DNA from: JAIVJZ01 sp035645695
Lineage (GTDB): Bacteria > Acidobacteriota > Blastocatellia > Pyrinomonadales > Pyrinomonadaceae
NCBI GenBank assembly: GCA_035645695.1
Contig: DASQMC010000083.1
Coordinates: 92,103-156,102, forward strand
Length of the DNA: 64,000 nt
Direction of reading: 5' to 3'
Shown: piece by piece, positions 26,869 to 36,945 of the stretch
Numbering within the stretch: position 1 is the first letter of the stretch
Layout: the number at the start of each line of letters is the position of its first letter
Notes under the pieces: model-generated
Told to the model about the DNA's origin: nothing
Databases searched by the model: none
The model's input: only the letters and a program-made list of their open reading frames with translations
Program-made: the position numbers and the translations under genes

Positions 26869-27390
26869 TCAGCTTCGCAGACGCTCGACGAGGTTTAAGA
26901 GGTCGCGCGGGTTGATGGGCTTCGGCAAAAAAGCGTTGAACCCGCACCGGAGCGCACGGTCGCGATCCTCGTACATCGTGAAGCCGGTGACGGCGATCAT
27001 CGGCGTGGCCTGATATTCGGGCAGGGCGCGCACGGCTTCGGCAAGTTCGTAGCCGTTCATGCCGGGCATGCCGATGTCCGAGATGAGCACGTCGAATCGC
27101 TCGGCGCGAGCCGCGTCGAGCGCCTGCGCGCCCGAGTAAACCATCTCTACCTCGTAGCCGGCGTACTGGAGGAGAATCGCGATCATCTCCGTCACGTCCG
27201 GCGCGTCGTCGATGACGAGCGCGCGTGGCTTGTTCTTCTTCTCCTGCGGCGCATCGCCGAGGGGGAAGGGACTGTTCGAGGATTCCGCGTTCCCGCCGAC
27301 GGCGAAACGGCTCGCGGCCGACACTGCGATTACCGCGCACAAAGGCGCGTTCGACGGCGCGCATGCGACGGTTTCAGGGGCAACCAGCAT
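26869..27390 (-). CDS. Stand-alone receiver-domain response regulator
   Basis: 173 residues. A low-complexity N-terminal stretch to about 55 is followed by a single receiver (RALVIDDAPDVTEMIAILL) with the acceptor Asp in FDVLISDIGMPGMNG, the Thr in PMIAVTGF and the Lys in FLPKPI. No output domain is present, so it is probably a phosphotransfer intermediate of CheY/Spo0F type. It lies between two histidine kinase genes in the same orientation, 45 and 109 bases apart. Confidence 0.88.
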   Translation of the reverse strand: MLVAPETVACAPSNAPLCAVIAVSAASRFAVGGNAESSNSPFPLGDAPQEKKNKPRALVIDDAPDVTEMIAILLQYAGYEVEMVYSGAQALDAARAERFDVLISDIGMPGMNGYELAEAVRALPEYQATPMIAVTGFTMYEDRDRALRCGFNAFLPKPINPRDLLNLVERLRS

Positions 27391-27499
27391 TTATACATCT
27401 CTCCCTTTCCGCTTAACGCGGCCTCGGCGACTGGAAAGCAAGTGTGCGCCGCACGGCGAAATAAATCATTCGCCCGCACACGACTTCAAAACTCCCGGC

Positions 27500-30400
27500 T
27501 CATACCTCTCGTTCTGGCGGAGCAGCGAACCCCTGCGATTCGAGCAGCGAGTCCACCGTGGCGGCCAGCGTGGCCGGATCGAACGGCTTGGCGAGGTGTG
27601 CGCTGAATCCCGCGGAGAGGGCGGCGTCAACGTCTTTCTGCGCTGCGTAGCCGGTCAGGGCGAGAGAGGGCACATCGCGCAGGTGAGGCGACTGCTCGCG
27701 CAGCCGTTTCAACAATTCATAACCGTCAATATTGGGGAGACCGATGTCGGAAACGATTATATCAAAGTGCTCGTTTGCCGCAATGCCGAGAGCCTCTTCG
27801 GGCGTGGCGCACATGCTCGTGCGAAAGCCGCGCACCGCGAAAGCGACGCGCAGCATTTCGAGCGTGTCGGGCGCATCCTCGATGATCAGGACGCGGCGCT
27901 CGCCTTGTGCCCCGCGCGCCGTCTCCGTCAACGTGGCGACGATGTTCGGGGCGAGTGGCGGTTCGGCCGGTCGCGCAAGCGGCAGCGTCACCGTGAACCG
28001 GCTGCCGCGCCCCGCGCCCGCGCTCTCGGCGGCGACCGTCCCGCCGTGAGCCTCGACAAAACTCTTGACGAGCGCAAGCCCGATGCCCAGCCCGCCGTGG
28101 GATTTCGTCGTGGACATATCCTGCTGCCTGAAACGGTCGAAGACAAAGGGCAGAAACTCCTTCGAGATGCCTTCGCCCTCGTCTTCCACGTGGACGCGCG
28201 CCGAGGCGTTCCCGATCTCGCAGGCGACGCGGACGGTAGCACCGTCCGGCGAAAACTTGACGGCGTTCGTCAGGAGATTCCAGAAGACCTGCACGAGCCG
28301 CGTGTGGTCGCCGGAGACGACCGCAACGTCTGCGGCGGCAGCGCCGGCGGCGGCGGGCGCGAGTTCGATTCGAAGGTTCTTCTTCGCGGCGCGCGGTCGC
28401 ACGGTTTCGATGGCTTCCGAGAGCACGGCGTCGAGCGAGACGGGCAGCGTGTCGATGCGCATCTTGCCGTTGAGGATCGCCGACATGTCCAGCAGGTCGT
28501 TGATGAGGTGCGAGAGCGATTGCGAGTTGTTGCCGATGACGGCGAGGCCGTGCGCGATGTCGCCGGGGTCGAGTTGGCCGCTCGACATCATATGCACCCA
28601 GCCGATGATGGGCGTCAAGGGCGTGCGCAGTTCGTGTGAGAGCGTGGCGAGGAATTCGTCTTTGGCACGATTGGCCTCCTGCGCGCGGCCGTAGAGGCGC
28701 GCGTTGTCGATGGCGAGCGCGGCGCGGCGCGCGAGTTCCCTGGCGACGGCGAAATCCTCTTCGCCGTAGCGACGCCCGGACTCGGAACTGATGAAGGTGA
28801 GCGAGCCGATGGTGCGGCCGCGCGCGACGAGCGGCGTGATGATGGCCGCCTTGATGTCGAACTCCCTGAGCATGCTGATCTCGGCCGGGTCGCGGATGAT
28901 GGCCTGCCACATTTCGTCCGAAATTTCGGAAAACAGTTCGGGTTGCCCCGTGCGCAGGACTTTCGCGATGGTGTGCGGCGTGTTCAGGTCGAGCGGGAAG
29001 CGGCTTTGCATGTCGCGCCATGCGGCCTCGCGCGCGGGGTCTTGATGCGCCACGATCATGCGCCGGATCGTATCGCCGTCTTCGAGCATGTGGACGAGGC
29101 AGAAGTCGGCCAGGTAAGGCACGGCGAGCCGCGCCACGCTTTCGAGCGTCAACTCGTAGTCGAGCGAAGAGGCGAGCATCGTCGTCGCATCGCCGAGGAA
29201 GCGTTCCATGTTTTCGGCGCGCTTGCGCTCCGTGATGTCCTGAACGTTGGCGGCGCGGTAGAGCACTTCGCCTCGCTCGTCTCTGAAGATCGTCACGTCG
29301 GCGAGGACGGGGAAGCGCGTGCCGTCCTTGCGCACGTGAACCGACTCGTAAACATGATGCCCTTTTTCGTTGACGGCGCGGATGTGCTCGGCGAGCCGCG
29401 ACCGCTCTTCGGGCGCGAAGGTGTCGGCCAGCGGTTTGCCGGTAATCTCCTCGACCGTGTAGCCGTGCATGCGCGCGAAGGCCGGGTTGACGGCCGCGAG
29501 CGTGCCCGCCACGGGGTCTGCCATCGCGACGCCCCAGCCCGCGTGCTGGAAAATCTGCTCCCAGCGGCGCAATCCTTCTCCGGCCAGCTTGCGCTCCGTG
29601 ATGTCCATCGTCACGCCGCGCATCCCGGCCGGTCGCCCCGTCTCGTCGGCGATGGCGACCGAGTGCGATTCGACCCAGACGGCGCGGCCGTCTTTCGCCA
29701 TCCAGCGAAATTGATTCGTGCCGACTTTGCCGCTCTCGAAGGTGGCAAGGGCGGTGCGCGCCGCGCGCTCGCGGTCGTCCTCGTGGACGATGGAGAGCCA
29801 GAAGTTAGGCGTGGCGAGCCACTCCTCGACCGTGTAGCCGAGCATCGTCTCGACGTAATCGCTGACGAAGTTGATGCGCTGGTTCGACTCGTCGGGCAGC
29901 CCCCACGCCTCCCACACCACGCCCGGCACGCTCGTGATGAGCGAGTCGAGCCGGTGCCTGTGCGCTTCGACTTCCGACGCCAGACGCGCCTTCTCGCCTT
30001 CGGCGCGCACGCGCTCCGTGATGTCTTCGACGATTGCCACGACGCCGTTCGTAACTCCGGCGGCGTCGCGCAGGGGGGCGGTCGAGATGCTGACGTTGAT
30101 CCGCGCGCCGTCCTTCCTCAGCCTCACGGTCTCGAAGGCCGTGAAGTCTTCGCCCGCGACGGCCTGCCGGTGGTTGCGCCGCATCTCTTCGAGTTTGTCC
30201 GGCGGGACGGTGGGCAGCATCCGGCCCAACACTTCCGCCGCGCTCCAACCGTAGATGCGTTCGGCCGAGCGATTCCACGTCTTGACGACGCCTTCGCGGT
30301 CGAGCGCGACGATGCCGAGCGGCGAGGCGTGAATGATGGCTTCGAGCGTCTGATTGGTCTCGCGCAGCGCGGAGAGCGTGGCCTGCATCTCGCGCTGGCG

Positions 30401-31027
30401 CAGGCCGACTTCGCCCGCCAGCCGGGTCAGGTCGCCGTGCTGCCCGTAGGATTCGGACTGCGACCCGGCGAGTTCCTTGATCTTGAGATAGAGCGATTCG
30501 AGTTCGCGGTTGGCCCGTTCGAGTTCGTCGCGGCGCGCGCCGGAGAGTTTGGCCTCGCGCACGAGCGCGAGCGTGCGCGGGATGAGCGGCGGCAGGACGA
30601 GCGCGGTGGCGACGGATGCCACGGCCGTGATCAGTTTGAGGTAGCCCGCCAGCCAGTAGACGGGCGCATTGAAGGTCGTCCAGACTTCCATGAAGTGCGT
30701 GCTGCCGCAGGCGACGATGAAAAGACCGAAGGCGAGGAAGACCCAGTGGAAAGGGATGTCGCGGCGGGCGCGATAGACGAGATAGGTGAGCGTGAGCGAG
30801 ATGGCGACGTAAGAGAAACCGATGGCGAGGTCGGAGAGAAAGTGCATTAGAACGAGCGAGCCGATGCCGAGATAGCAGTGTTCGTGCGTCATGAACGTGT
30901 CCGTCCCGTTGCCGACGGCGAACAGGTTGCGCGCGAGTCCCGGCCAGAGCAGCAGCAGCGCCACGCACGCGACGACGAGACCGATGCTGTAGTTGAGTAC
31001 GGACGAATAGCGAAGGACGCGGATCAT
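27500..31027 (-). CDS. Ethylene-receptor-like hybrid histidine kinase
   Basis: A very large (1175 residues) membrane kinase. Residues 10-150 hold four hydrophobic segments. HFLSDLAIGFSYVAIS (Asp66) and FIVACGSTHFMEVW (Cys107, His111) match the D...CGxTH copper-site pattern of the plant ETR1 and cyanobacterial Etr1 ethylene-binding domain. After a coiled coil come three PAS/PAC units (about 225-345, 350-480, 485-610), a GAF domain (about 615-775), HisKA with His798 (TLSHELRTPLTPIIGW), HATPase, and a C-terminal receiver with Asp1094 (IIVSDIGLPNIDGY). It is first in a three-gene phosphorelay block. Ligand binding is inferred from residue conservation; a related hydrophobic signal is possible. 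Confidence 0.9.
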   Translation of the reverse strand: MIRVLRYSSVLNYSIGLVVACVALLLLWPGLARNLFAVGNGTDTFMTHEHCYLGIGSLVLMHFLSDLAIGFSYVAISLTLTYLVYRARRDIPFHWVFLAFGLFIVACGSTHFMEVWTTFNAPVYWLAGYLKLITAVASVATALVLPPLIPRTLALVREAKLSGARRDELERANRELESLYLKIKELAGSQSESYGQHGDLTRLAGEVGLRQREMQATLSALRETNQTLEAIIHASPLGIVALDREGVVKTWNRSAERIYGWSAAEVLGRMLPTVPPDKLEEMRRNHRQAVAGEDFTAFETVRLRKDGARINVSISTAPLRDAAGVTNGVVAIVEDITERVRAEGEKARLASEVEAHRHRLDSLITSVPGVVWEAWGLPDESNQRINFVSDYVETMLGYTVEEWLATPNFWLSIVHEDDRERAARTALATFESGKVGTNQFRWMAKDGRAVWVESHSVAIADETGRPAGMRGVTMDITERKLAGEGLRRWEQIFQHAGWGVAMADPVAGTLAAVNPAFARMHGYTVEEITGKPLADTFAPEERSRLAEHIRAVNEKGHHVYESVHVRKDGTRFPVLADVTIFRDERGEVLYRAANVQDITERKRAENMERFLGDATTMLASSLDYELTLESVARLAVPYLADFCLVHMLEDGDTIRRMIVAHQDPAREAAWRDMQSRFPLDLNTPHTIAKVLRTGQPELFSEISDEMWQAIIRDPAEISMLREFDIKAAIITPLVARGRTIGSLTFISSESGRRYGEEDFAVARELARRAALAIDNARLYGRAQEANRAKDEFLATLSHELRTPLTPIIGWVHMMSSGQLDPGDIAHGLAVIGNNSQSLSHLINDLLDMSAILNGKMRIDTLPVSLDAVLSEAIETVRPRAAKKNLRIELAPAAAGAAAADVAVVSGDHTRLVQVFWNLLTNAVKFSPDGATVRVACEIGNASARVHVEDEGEGISKEFLPFVFDRFRQQDMSTTKSHGGLGIGLALVKSFVEAHGGTVAAESAGAGRGSRFTVTLPLARPAEPPLAPNIVATLTETARGAQGERRVLIIEDAPDTLEMLRVAFAVRGFRTSMCATPEEALGIAANEHFDIIVSDIGLPNIDGYELLKRLREQSPHLRDVPSLALTGYAAQKDVDAALSAGFSAHLAKPFDPATLAATVDSLLESQGFAAPPEREV

Positions 31028-31436
31028 ACTTAATACCTCTGAGACATTTGACTTGCGACAGCAGCGGCGGCGGCGCGTTTGGCGCGAAGGACTTCGCGAG
31101 GGCTATTTCAAGATTGAAATTGAAGAAGACGGCACGAGAGCCGCGATAAACCGGAAGACCCTCCCGGCACGATTCAAAAGCTAAACTCTACGGCATATCA
31201 AGTCAAGACAGGCGACAGCCGCGTATTATAGTAGATTGCGATTTCATGAAACTGTACTTTTGAGAGTCTCATCGGATTGCAGACCGATATAAGGAGCGAG
31301 AAGGAACGTTAGGGGGCGCGAGTTGTGCCGATGGTGGAAGCGCGATGCGGCACGTTGCGCCTCTCGGAATTTTCCCCCGGCGGTCGCCTCTGCTAGTCTC
31401 TCCACGACGAAATTTTCCAACGAGGTGACATCAACT
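31028..31436 (+). other. Divergent intergenic region without a recognised gene
   Basis: Lies between the ethylene-receptor-like kinase and the hydrolase. An AT-rich GTATTATAGTA at about 31224 reads as a -10-like hexamer on both strands, but no convincing -35 accompanies it. The hydrolase frame is open from 31323, yet its conserved part begins only after 31437. Confidence 0.35.
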
Positions 31437-32093
31437 TTGTACCCGGCAGGCAATTTGTTCATTCCAGCCCCGCACGGCAAACTCGAAGCGATCCTGAAAG
31501 AGCCGCCCGCGAGCATAGCGCGTCGCGGCGTCGCGCTCGTGCTGCACCCGCATCCCTTGCACGGCGGCACGATGCACAACAAGGTGGTCTTTCGCGCCGC
31601 CCGCGCCTTAAACGAAGCGGGACTCACGAGCCTGCGCATCAACTTTCGCGGCGTCGGCCAGAGCACCGGCACGCACGATCACGCGCGTGGCGAACAGGAG
31701 GACGCACGCCTTGCGCTCGATTACCTCGTTGAACATTACCCGGACGCGCCGCTGCTGCTGGCGGGTTTCTCCTTCGGGGCGCGCGTCGGTCTGGAGGCGG
31801 GCGTCAGGGACGAGCGCGTGCGCGCGCTCATCGGCATCGGCACGCCCGTCAGCATCCCCGAGCGCGGCTACGATTTTTCGTTCCTGCGCGAGTGTCGCAA
31901 GCCCATTCTCTTCGTCCACGGCGAACGCGACGAGTTCGGCGACGTTGCCGCCATCGAAACGCTCGCCGCCGGTCTCCCGCCCGAGGCGCACGCCCGCGTC
32001 CGAATCATCCCCGCCGCCGGGCACTTCTTCGACGATCAACTCGACGAGTTGAACCGCGAGATCAGAGAGTGGGCGGAAGAAACGATGAAGTAG
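31437..32093 (+). CDS. Alpha/beta hydrolase
   Basis: 218 residues. The oxyanion region LHPHPLHGGTMHNKVVF, the nucleophile elbow LAGFSFGARVG with Ser, the acidic residue in FVHGERDEFGD and the final His in PAAGHFFDDQ make a complete hydrolase. The HPHP...GGTMHNK signature is that of a common bacterial family without a known substrate. The start is TTG 31437, eight bases after GAGGTGA, rather than the open frame upstream. The last codons and stop are supplied by the repeat that follows. Confidence 0.85.
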   Translation: MYPAGNLFIPAPHGKLEAILKEPPASIARRGVALVLHPHPLHGGTMHNKVVFRAARALNEAGLTSLRINFRGVGQSTGTHDHARGEQEDARLALDYLVEHYPDAPLLLAGFSFGARVGLEAGVRDERVRALIGIGTPVSIPERGYDFSFLRECRKPILFVHGERDEFGDVAAIETLAAGLPPEAHARVRIIPAAGHFFDDQLDELNREIREWAEETMK

Positions 32094-32254
32094 GAACGCG
32101 GAACGATGAACTGGAAGCAGGAGACGGAAGACAGAAGTCAGGAGTCAGGAACCGGAATAAAACGCGCGTCTTCATTAACTCCTGACTTCTGTTTCCTGAC
32201 TTCTGTCTTCCGTCTCCTGCTTCTACTTCATCGTTCCGCGTTCCTACTTCATCG
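32084..32254 (+). repeat. Nested hairpin between convergent genes (GATGAAGTAGG family, copy 2)
   Basis: The outer arms (GATGAAGTAGGAACGCGG...) match those of 17602-17678 over 27 bases. Inside lies a second inverted repeat made of AGAAGTCAGGAGTCAGG-type units and their complement TCCTGACTTCTG. The left arm contains the TAG stop of the hydrolase, and the right arm ends at the stop of the MATE gene. It can act as a two-way terminator. Confidence 0.8.
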
Positions 32255-33646
<1,392 letters not shown>

Positions 33647-33722
33647 GGCCGTCAGGTTTTCGCTTAAAAGTAACTGTAACCGAACGCGCTCAACGCCGCG
33701 CGGAAGCCTCGTCGGACGCACA

Positions 33723-33855
33723 GAGCGGGCGCAGAGAGAAAAAGATGAACGCGCGAACGATGCAATGTTGAATAACAAAGCGCTCAAAGCGAGCCGCCGT
33801 CGTCATTCGCCGTTCATCGTTCCAGCATCAACATTTCTTTTCTCTGCGCCCGCTC
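33723..33855 (+). repeat. Long-spaced inverted repeat upstream of the MATE gene
   Basis: GAGCGGGCGCAGAGAGAAAA and its near-complement ending CTCTGCGCCCGCTC are about 90 bases apart. A shorter pair (GATGAACG / CGTTCATC) sits inside. The 33647-33966 gap holds no supported gene. Confidence 0.45.
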
Positions 33856-33966
33856 TCCGGCGGCGCTCTCCGGCATAGTTTCTACGGTGGATTCGGGTGA
33901 ATTTCTCTGCCGCCGCTCCGAACGGAAAGCTATCTAACGAAACTCGCGGCGCGGCAGTTTCAGTTT

Positions 33967-35985
33967 TCAATCTTCCGCGTAGAGGCGGTCGATCACGTCG
34001 CGGTATTTTTCATCCACGACGCGTCGTTTGACCTTGAGCGTGGGCGTCAGTTCGCCGCCTTCGATGGTGAGTTCGCCTTCGAGCAGCGCGACGCGCTTGA
34101 CGCGTTCGTACTTGGAGAGGTCGGCGCAGAGAGCGTCAACCTGTCGCTGCATGAGATCGAGTATGCGCGGGTTGCGGGACAGTTCCGCGGGAGTAGTCCC
34201 GGCGTCGCGGATGCCTTTGTGCTGCGTGTAGGCGCGCAGTTGTTCCCAGTCGGGCACGATGAGGGCGGCCGGGTATTTGCGCCCGTCGCCGATAAGCACG
34301 ACCTGATTGACGAAGCGCGACCCCTTGATGCGCGCCTCGATGGCGGACGGCGCGATGTACTTGCCGCCGGAAGTTTTGAACAACTCCTTCTTGCGATCCG
34401 TGATCTTCAGGAAGCCGTCCGCATCGAGGAGGCCGATGTCGCCCGTCTTGAACCAGCCGTCGTCGGTGAAGACGGCACGCGTCTCGGCGGGCTTGCGGTA
34501 GTAACCGCGCATGACGTTGGGCCCGCGCGTCTCGATCTCGCCGTCCGGGGCGATGCGCACCTCGACGTTTTTGATCGGCCGCCCCACGGTGCCGATGCGG
34601 TTCTCATCCAGCGTGCCCGCCGCGATGACGGGCGAGGTCTCGGTCAGCCCGTAGCCCTGCACGATGGGCAGTCCCGCGCCGAGGAAGATGTAGCCGATCT
34701 CATCCGGCAGCGCCGCGCCGCCCGACACGAACAGGCGCATCCGCCCGCCCATCCCTTCGCGCCACTTCGAGAAGACGAGACGCAGGGCGAGGTCGTGCTT
34801 CAAGGCGAGAAGCGGCGGCACGGGCTGGCGCGCAACCACCGCTTGCGCCCACTGTTTCCCGACCGCGACCGCCCAGGCGAGCATCCCGGCCTTGAGTTTC
34901 CCCCCGGCCGTGGCCTTCTCCTGTATGCGCGCGTACATTTTTTCAAACAGCCGCGGCACGCAGAGCATCACCGTCGGCCGCACCTCGCGTATGTTGTCGC
35001 CGATCTTCTCGACGGACTCCGCGTAGAAGACGCTCATGCCGTGGTGAATGTACATGTACATGCCGAGCCGCTCGAAGACGTGCGAGAGCGGCAGCACCGA
35101 GAGCGCCACGTCCGTTTCGCTGAACGCGAGATGGCCGGAACTGTCGATCAGGTTCGTGACGAGGTTGGCGTGCGTGAGCATGACGCCCTTCGGCTCGCCC
35201 GTCGTGCCCGAAGTGTAGATGATCGTCGCGAGGTCTGCGGCGGAGACGGAGCGCGCGAGTTCGTCGATCAACTCCGGTTGCTCTCGTTCGAGCGTGCGCC
35301 CGCGTTCGACGAGGCCGTCAAGGGTCGTCGCGCCCAACTCCTCCGCGCCCTCCGGCTCGAAGAAGATGAGGTGTTCGAGCGCGGGCGCGCCGTCGATGGC
35401 CTCCGCGATGCGCTCGAACGAGGCGCGATTGCGCACGAAGAGAACGCGCGCGCCGGAATCGTCGAGAATATAGCGCACCTGCGGCGGAGCTTGCGTCGGG
35501 TAGATGGGCACGTCCACGACGCCCGCGAACTGGCAGCCCGCATCGGTCAGAGTCCATTCGGGCGAACTCTCCGAGAGGATGGCGACGCGTTCGCCGCGCC
35601 TGATGCCGAGCGCGTGCAGCCCGTAGGCGATGTGGCGGACGCGCCCGATCAAGTCGGCCGAAGAGATCGATCGCCACTCGCCGTCGCGCTTGTAGTTGAG
35701 CGCATCCGGTTTCGGATGGCGACTGGTAGCGTGCGTGAAAACCTCGGCAAGCGTCGTCGGCTCGTCGGGCGAGAGAGGCACGCGCGGCGGGGGCGCTAAG
35801 GGCGTGAACTCCGCCTCGGCGGACGCGGCTGCTTCTTTAGCCGGGGTGTTTGCCGCTTGAGACGAGGCAGACGCCGCTTGAGACGGGGCGGTAGCCCCTC
35901 CGGCCGCGCCGGCGGCGGGCGCGCTTGTGCCGGTCGTCTCCGTCCCTGTCATGTCTGCACCGTGTTGGGTCGAGTGGGGGGTCAT
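33967..35985 (-). CDS. Long-chain acyl-CoA synthetase (AMP-dependent)
   Basis: 672 residues. The first 75 are Ala/Pro-rich low-complexity sequence not seen in typical members. The ANL fold follows: P-loop TIIYTSGTTGEPKGVMLTH, VQGYGLTETSP, the TGD motif in GWFKTGDIGLLDADGFL, and the catalytic Lys region near the end (PTLKVKRRVV). It matches the FAA1-type long-chain group, which activates fatty acids to acyl-CoA. Its start overlaps the TetR stop by four bases (ATGA), so the two are translationally coupled. The TetR operator upstream is expected to control both. Confidence 0.9.
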   Translation of the reverse strand: MTPHSTQHGADMTGTETTGTSAPAAGAAGGATAPSQAASASSQAANTPAKEAAASAEAEFTPLAPPPRVPLSPDEPTTLAEVFTHATSRHPKPDALNYKRDGEWRSISSADLIGRVRHIAYGLHALGIRRGERVAILSESSPEWTLTDAGCQFAGVVDVPIYPTQAPPQVRYILDDSGARVLFVRNRASFERIAEAIDGAPALEHLIFFEPEGAEELGATTLDGLVERGRTLEREQPELIDELARSVSAADLATIIYTSGTTGEPKGVMLTHANLVTNLIDSSGHLAFSETDVALSVLPLSHVFERLGMYMYIHHGMSVFYAESVEKIGDNIREVRPTVMLCVPRLFEKMYARIQEKATAGGKLKAGMLAWAVAVGKQWAQAVVARQPVPPLLALKHDLALRLVFSKWREGMGGRMRLFVSGGAALPDEIGYIFLGAGLPIVQGYGLTETSPVIAAGTLDENRIGTVGRPIKNVEVRIAPDGEIETRGPNVMRGYYRKPAETRAVFTDDGWFKTGDIGLLDADGFLKITDRKKELFKTSGGKYIAPSAIEARIKGSRFVNQVVLIGDGRKYPAALIVPDWEQLRAYTQHKGIRDAGTTPAELSRNPRILDLMQRQVDALCADLSKYERVKRVALLEGELTIEGGELTPTLKVKRRVVDEKYRDVIDRLYAED

Positions 35986-36605
35986 TTGTTGCTGCTCACT
36001 CCGTTGAGAAAAATATCGAGCACCTGATCGGCCAGCGGCGCGAGTTTGTAGGCGCGCGGCGAGAGAATCCAGTTGGTCGCCATCTCGTCGAGCGCGCCGA
36101 AGAGTATTTTGGCGACGACCTTCGCGTTCAATTCCGCGCGGAACAGACCGGCGCGCTGTCCCTCTTCGAGCGTCTCGCGAATGAGGCGCAGGTATTCGGC
36201 CAGACCGGCGGCGGAAAACTCTTCCATGAACTTTGTCGAGCCGCGCAGTTCGACCTGAAAGACCACGGCCAGATCGCGATCCGCGCCGAGCCGCTCCAAG
36301 TGCAGGCGCGCGATGCGCCGCAACTTCTCGCGCGCGTCGTCGAGCGCGGCGATCTCTGCACGCGCCGCGCCGATAGCCTCGCCGACGCCGCGCTCGAAGA
36401 TGCAGCGCAGAATTTCCTCTTTGCTTTTGAAATAGAGATAGACCGTGCCGTCGGCGACGCCCGCGACGCGCGCCACGTCGGCCACCTTTGAATTGAAGTA
36501 GCCGCTCTCGGCAAAGACTTTCGTCGCGGCGCGCAGGATGGCCTCGCGCTTATCGGGCACGGCGGCGCGCGGCGACGACGGATTCAGGGAACGTGCGGAA
36601 CGCAT
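35982..36605 (-). CDS. TetR-family regulator, FadR-like
   Basis: 207 residues. The N-terminal helix-turn-helix is KREAILRAATKVFAESGYFNSKVADVARVAGVADGTVYLYFKSK (about residues 17-60), with the GTVYLYF recognition helix of the family. The larger helical C-terminal ligand domain ends SPRAYKLAPLADQVLDIFLNGV. The frame extends to 36662, but ATG 36605 is preferred because the upstream codons coincide with the operator. Coupling to an acyl-CoA synthetase suggests that acyl-CoA is the inducer, as for Bacillus FadR (inference). Confidence 0.88.
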   Translation of the reverse strand: MRSARSLNPSSPRAAVPDKREAILRAATKVFAESGYFNSKVADVARVAGVADGTVYLYFKSKEEILRCIFERGVGEAIGAARAEIAALDDAREKLRRIARLHLERLGADRDLAVVFQVELRGSTKFMEEFSAAGLAEYLRLIRETLEEGQRAGLFRAELNAKVVAKILFGALDEMATNWILSPRAYKLAPLADQVLDIFLNGVSSNK

Positions 36606-36643
36606 TCGGGGGAACTCAACTCCGTTTCGCTGATTTGGACGCT

Positions 36644-36665
36644 TTAATGAGTGACCGCTCATTCA
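36644..36665 (-). promoter_or_regulatory. Palindromic operator of the tetR-acyl-CoA synthetase operon
   Basis: On the minus strand the site reads TGAATGAG, six bases, CTCATTAA. Seven of eight positions are symmetric. It lies 39 bases upstream of the regulator start and resembles the TGAATGA...TCATTCA site of Bacillus FadR. Confidence 0.6.
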
Positions 36666-36704
36666 GACGAACCGCTACAGACTAGCAGAAGTTAAAAAAA
36701 AGGG

Positions 36705-36935
36705 AAAAGGCGAAGCAATATGAAGAAGGGTAAAGGGGAAGGGGTAAAGGGGTAAAGGGGAAGGGGAAGGGGTCAAGGGTAAAGGTGAAGAATAAAGCCG
36801 GAATTAGCTCGCGCCACCATCATGGTCTTGCTTTAATCCTTTTACCCTTTACCCCTTTCCCTTTACCCGGCTCTGTTCGTTGTCCCTTTACCCCTTCACC
36901 TTTACCCTTGTTCCTTTGCCCTTGCCTCTTTCCCG
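36705..36935 (+). repeat. GTAAAGG-type inverted-repeat hairpin (copy 2)
   Basis: Tandem GGGTAAAG and GGGAAGGG units cover 36720-36790. The complementary CCCTTTACC units with GGCTCTGTTCGT blocks cover 36840-36935. It separates the MscS gene from the TetR promoter, and no gene lies in it. Confidence 0.65.
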
Positions 36936-36945
36936 GCTCTGTTCG

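Noticed and set aside
28943..30850. A 635-codon open frame antisense to the ethylene-receptor-like kinase
   Set aside because: Its translation is Arg/Asp/Gly-rich with no domains. Long antisense frames are expected opposite GC-rich genes with strong third-position bias.
34219..35799. A 526-codon plus-strand frame over the acyl-CoA synthetase
   Set aside because: It is antisense to a gene with all family motifs and has no domain of its own.
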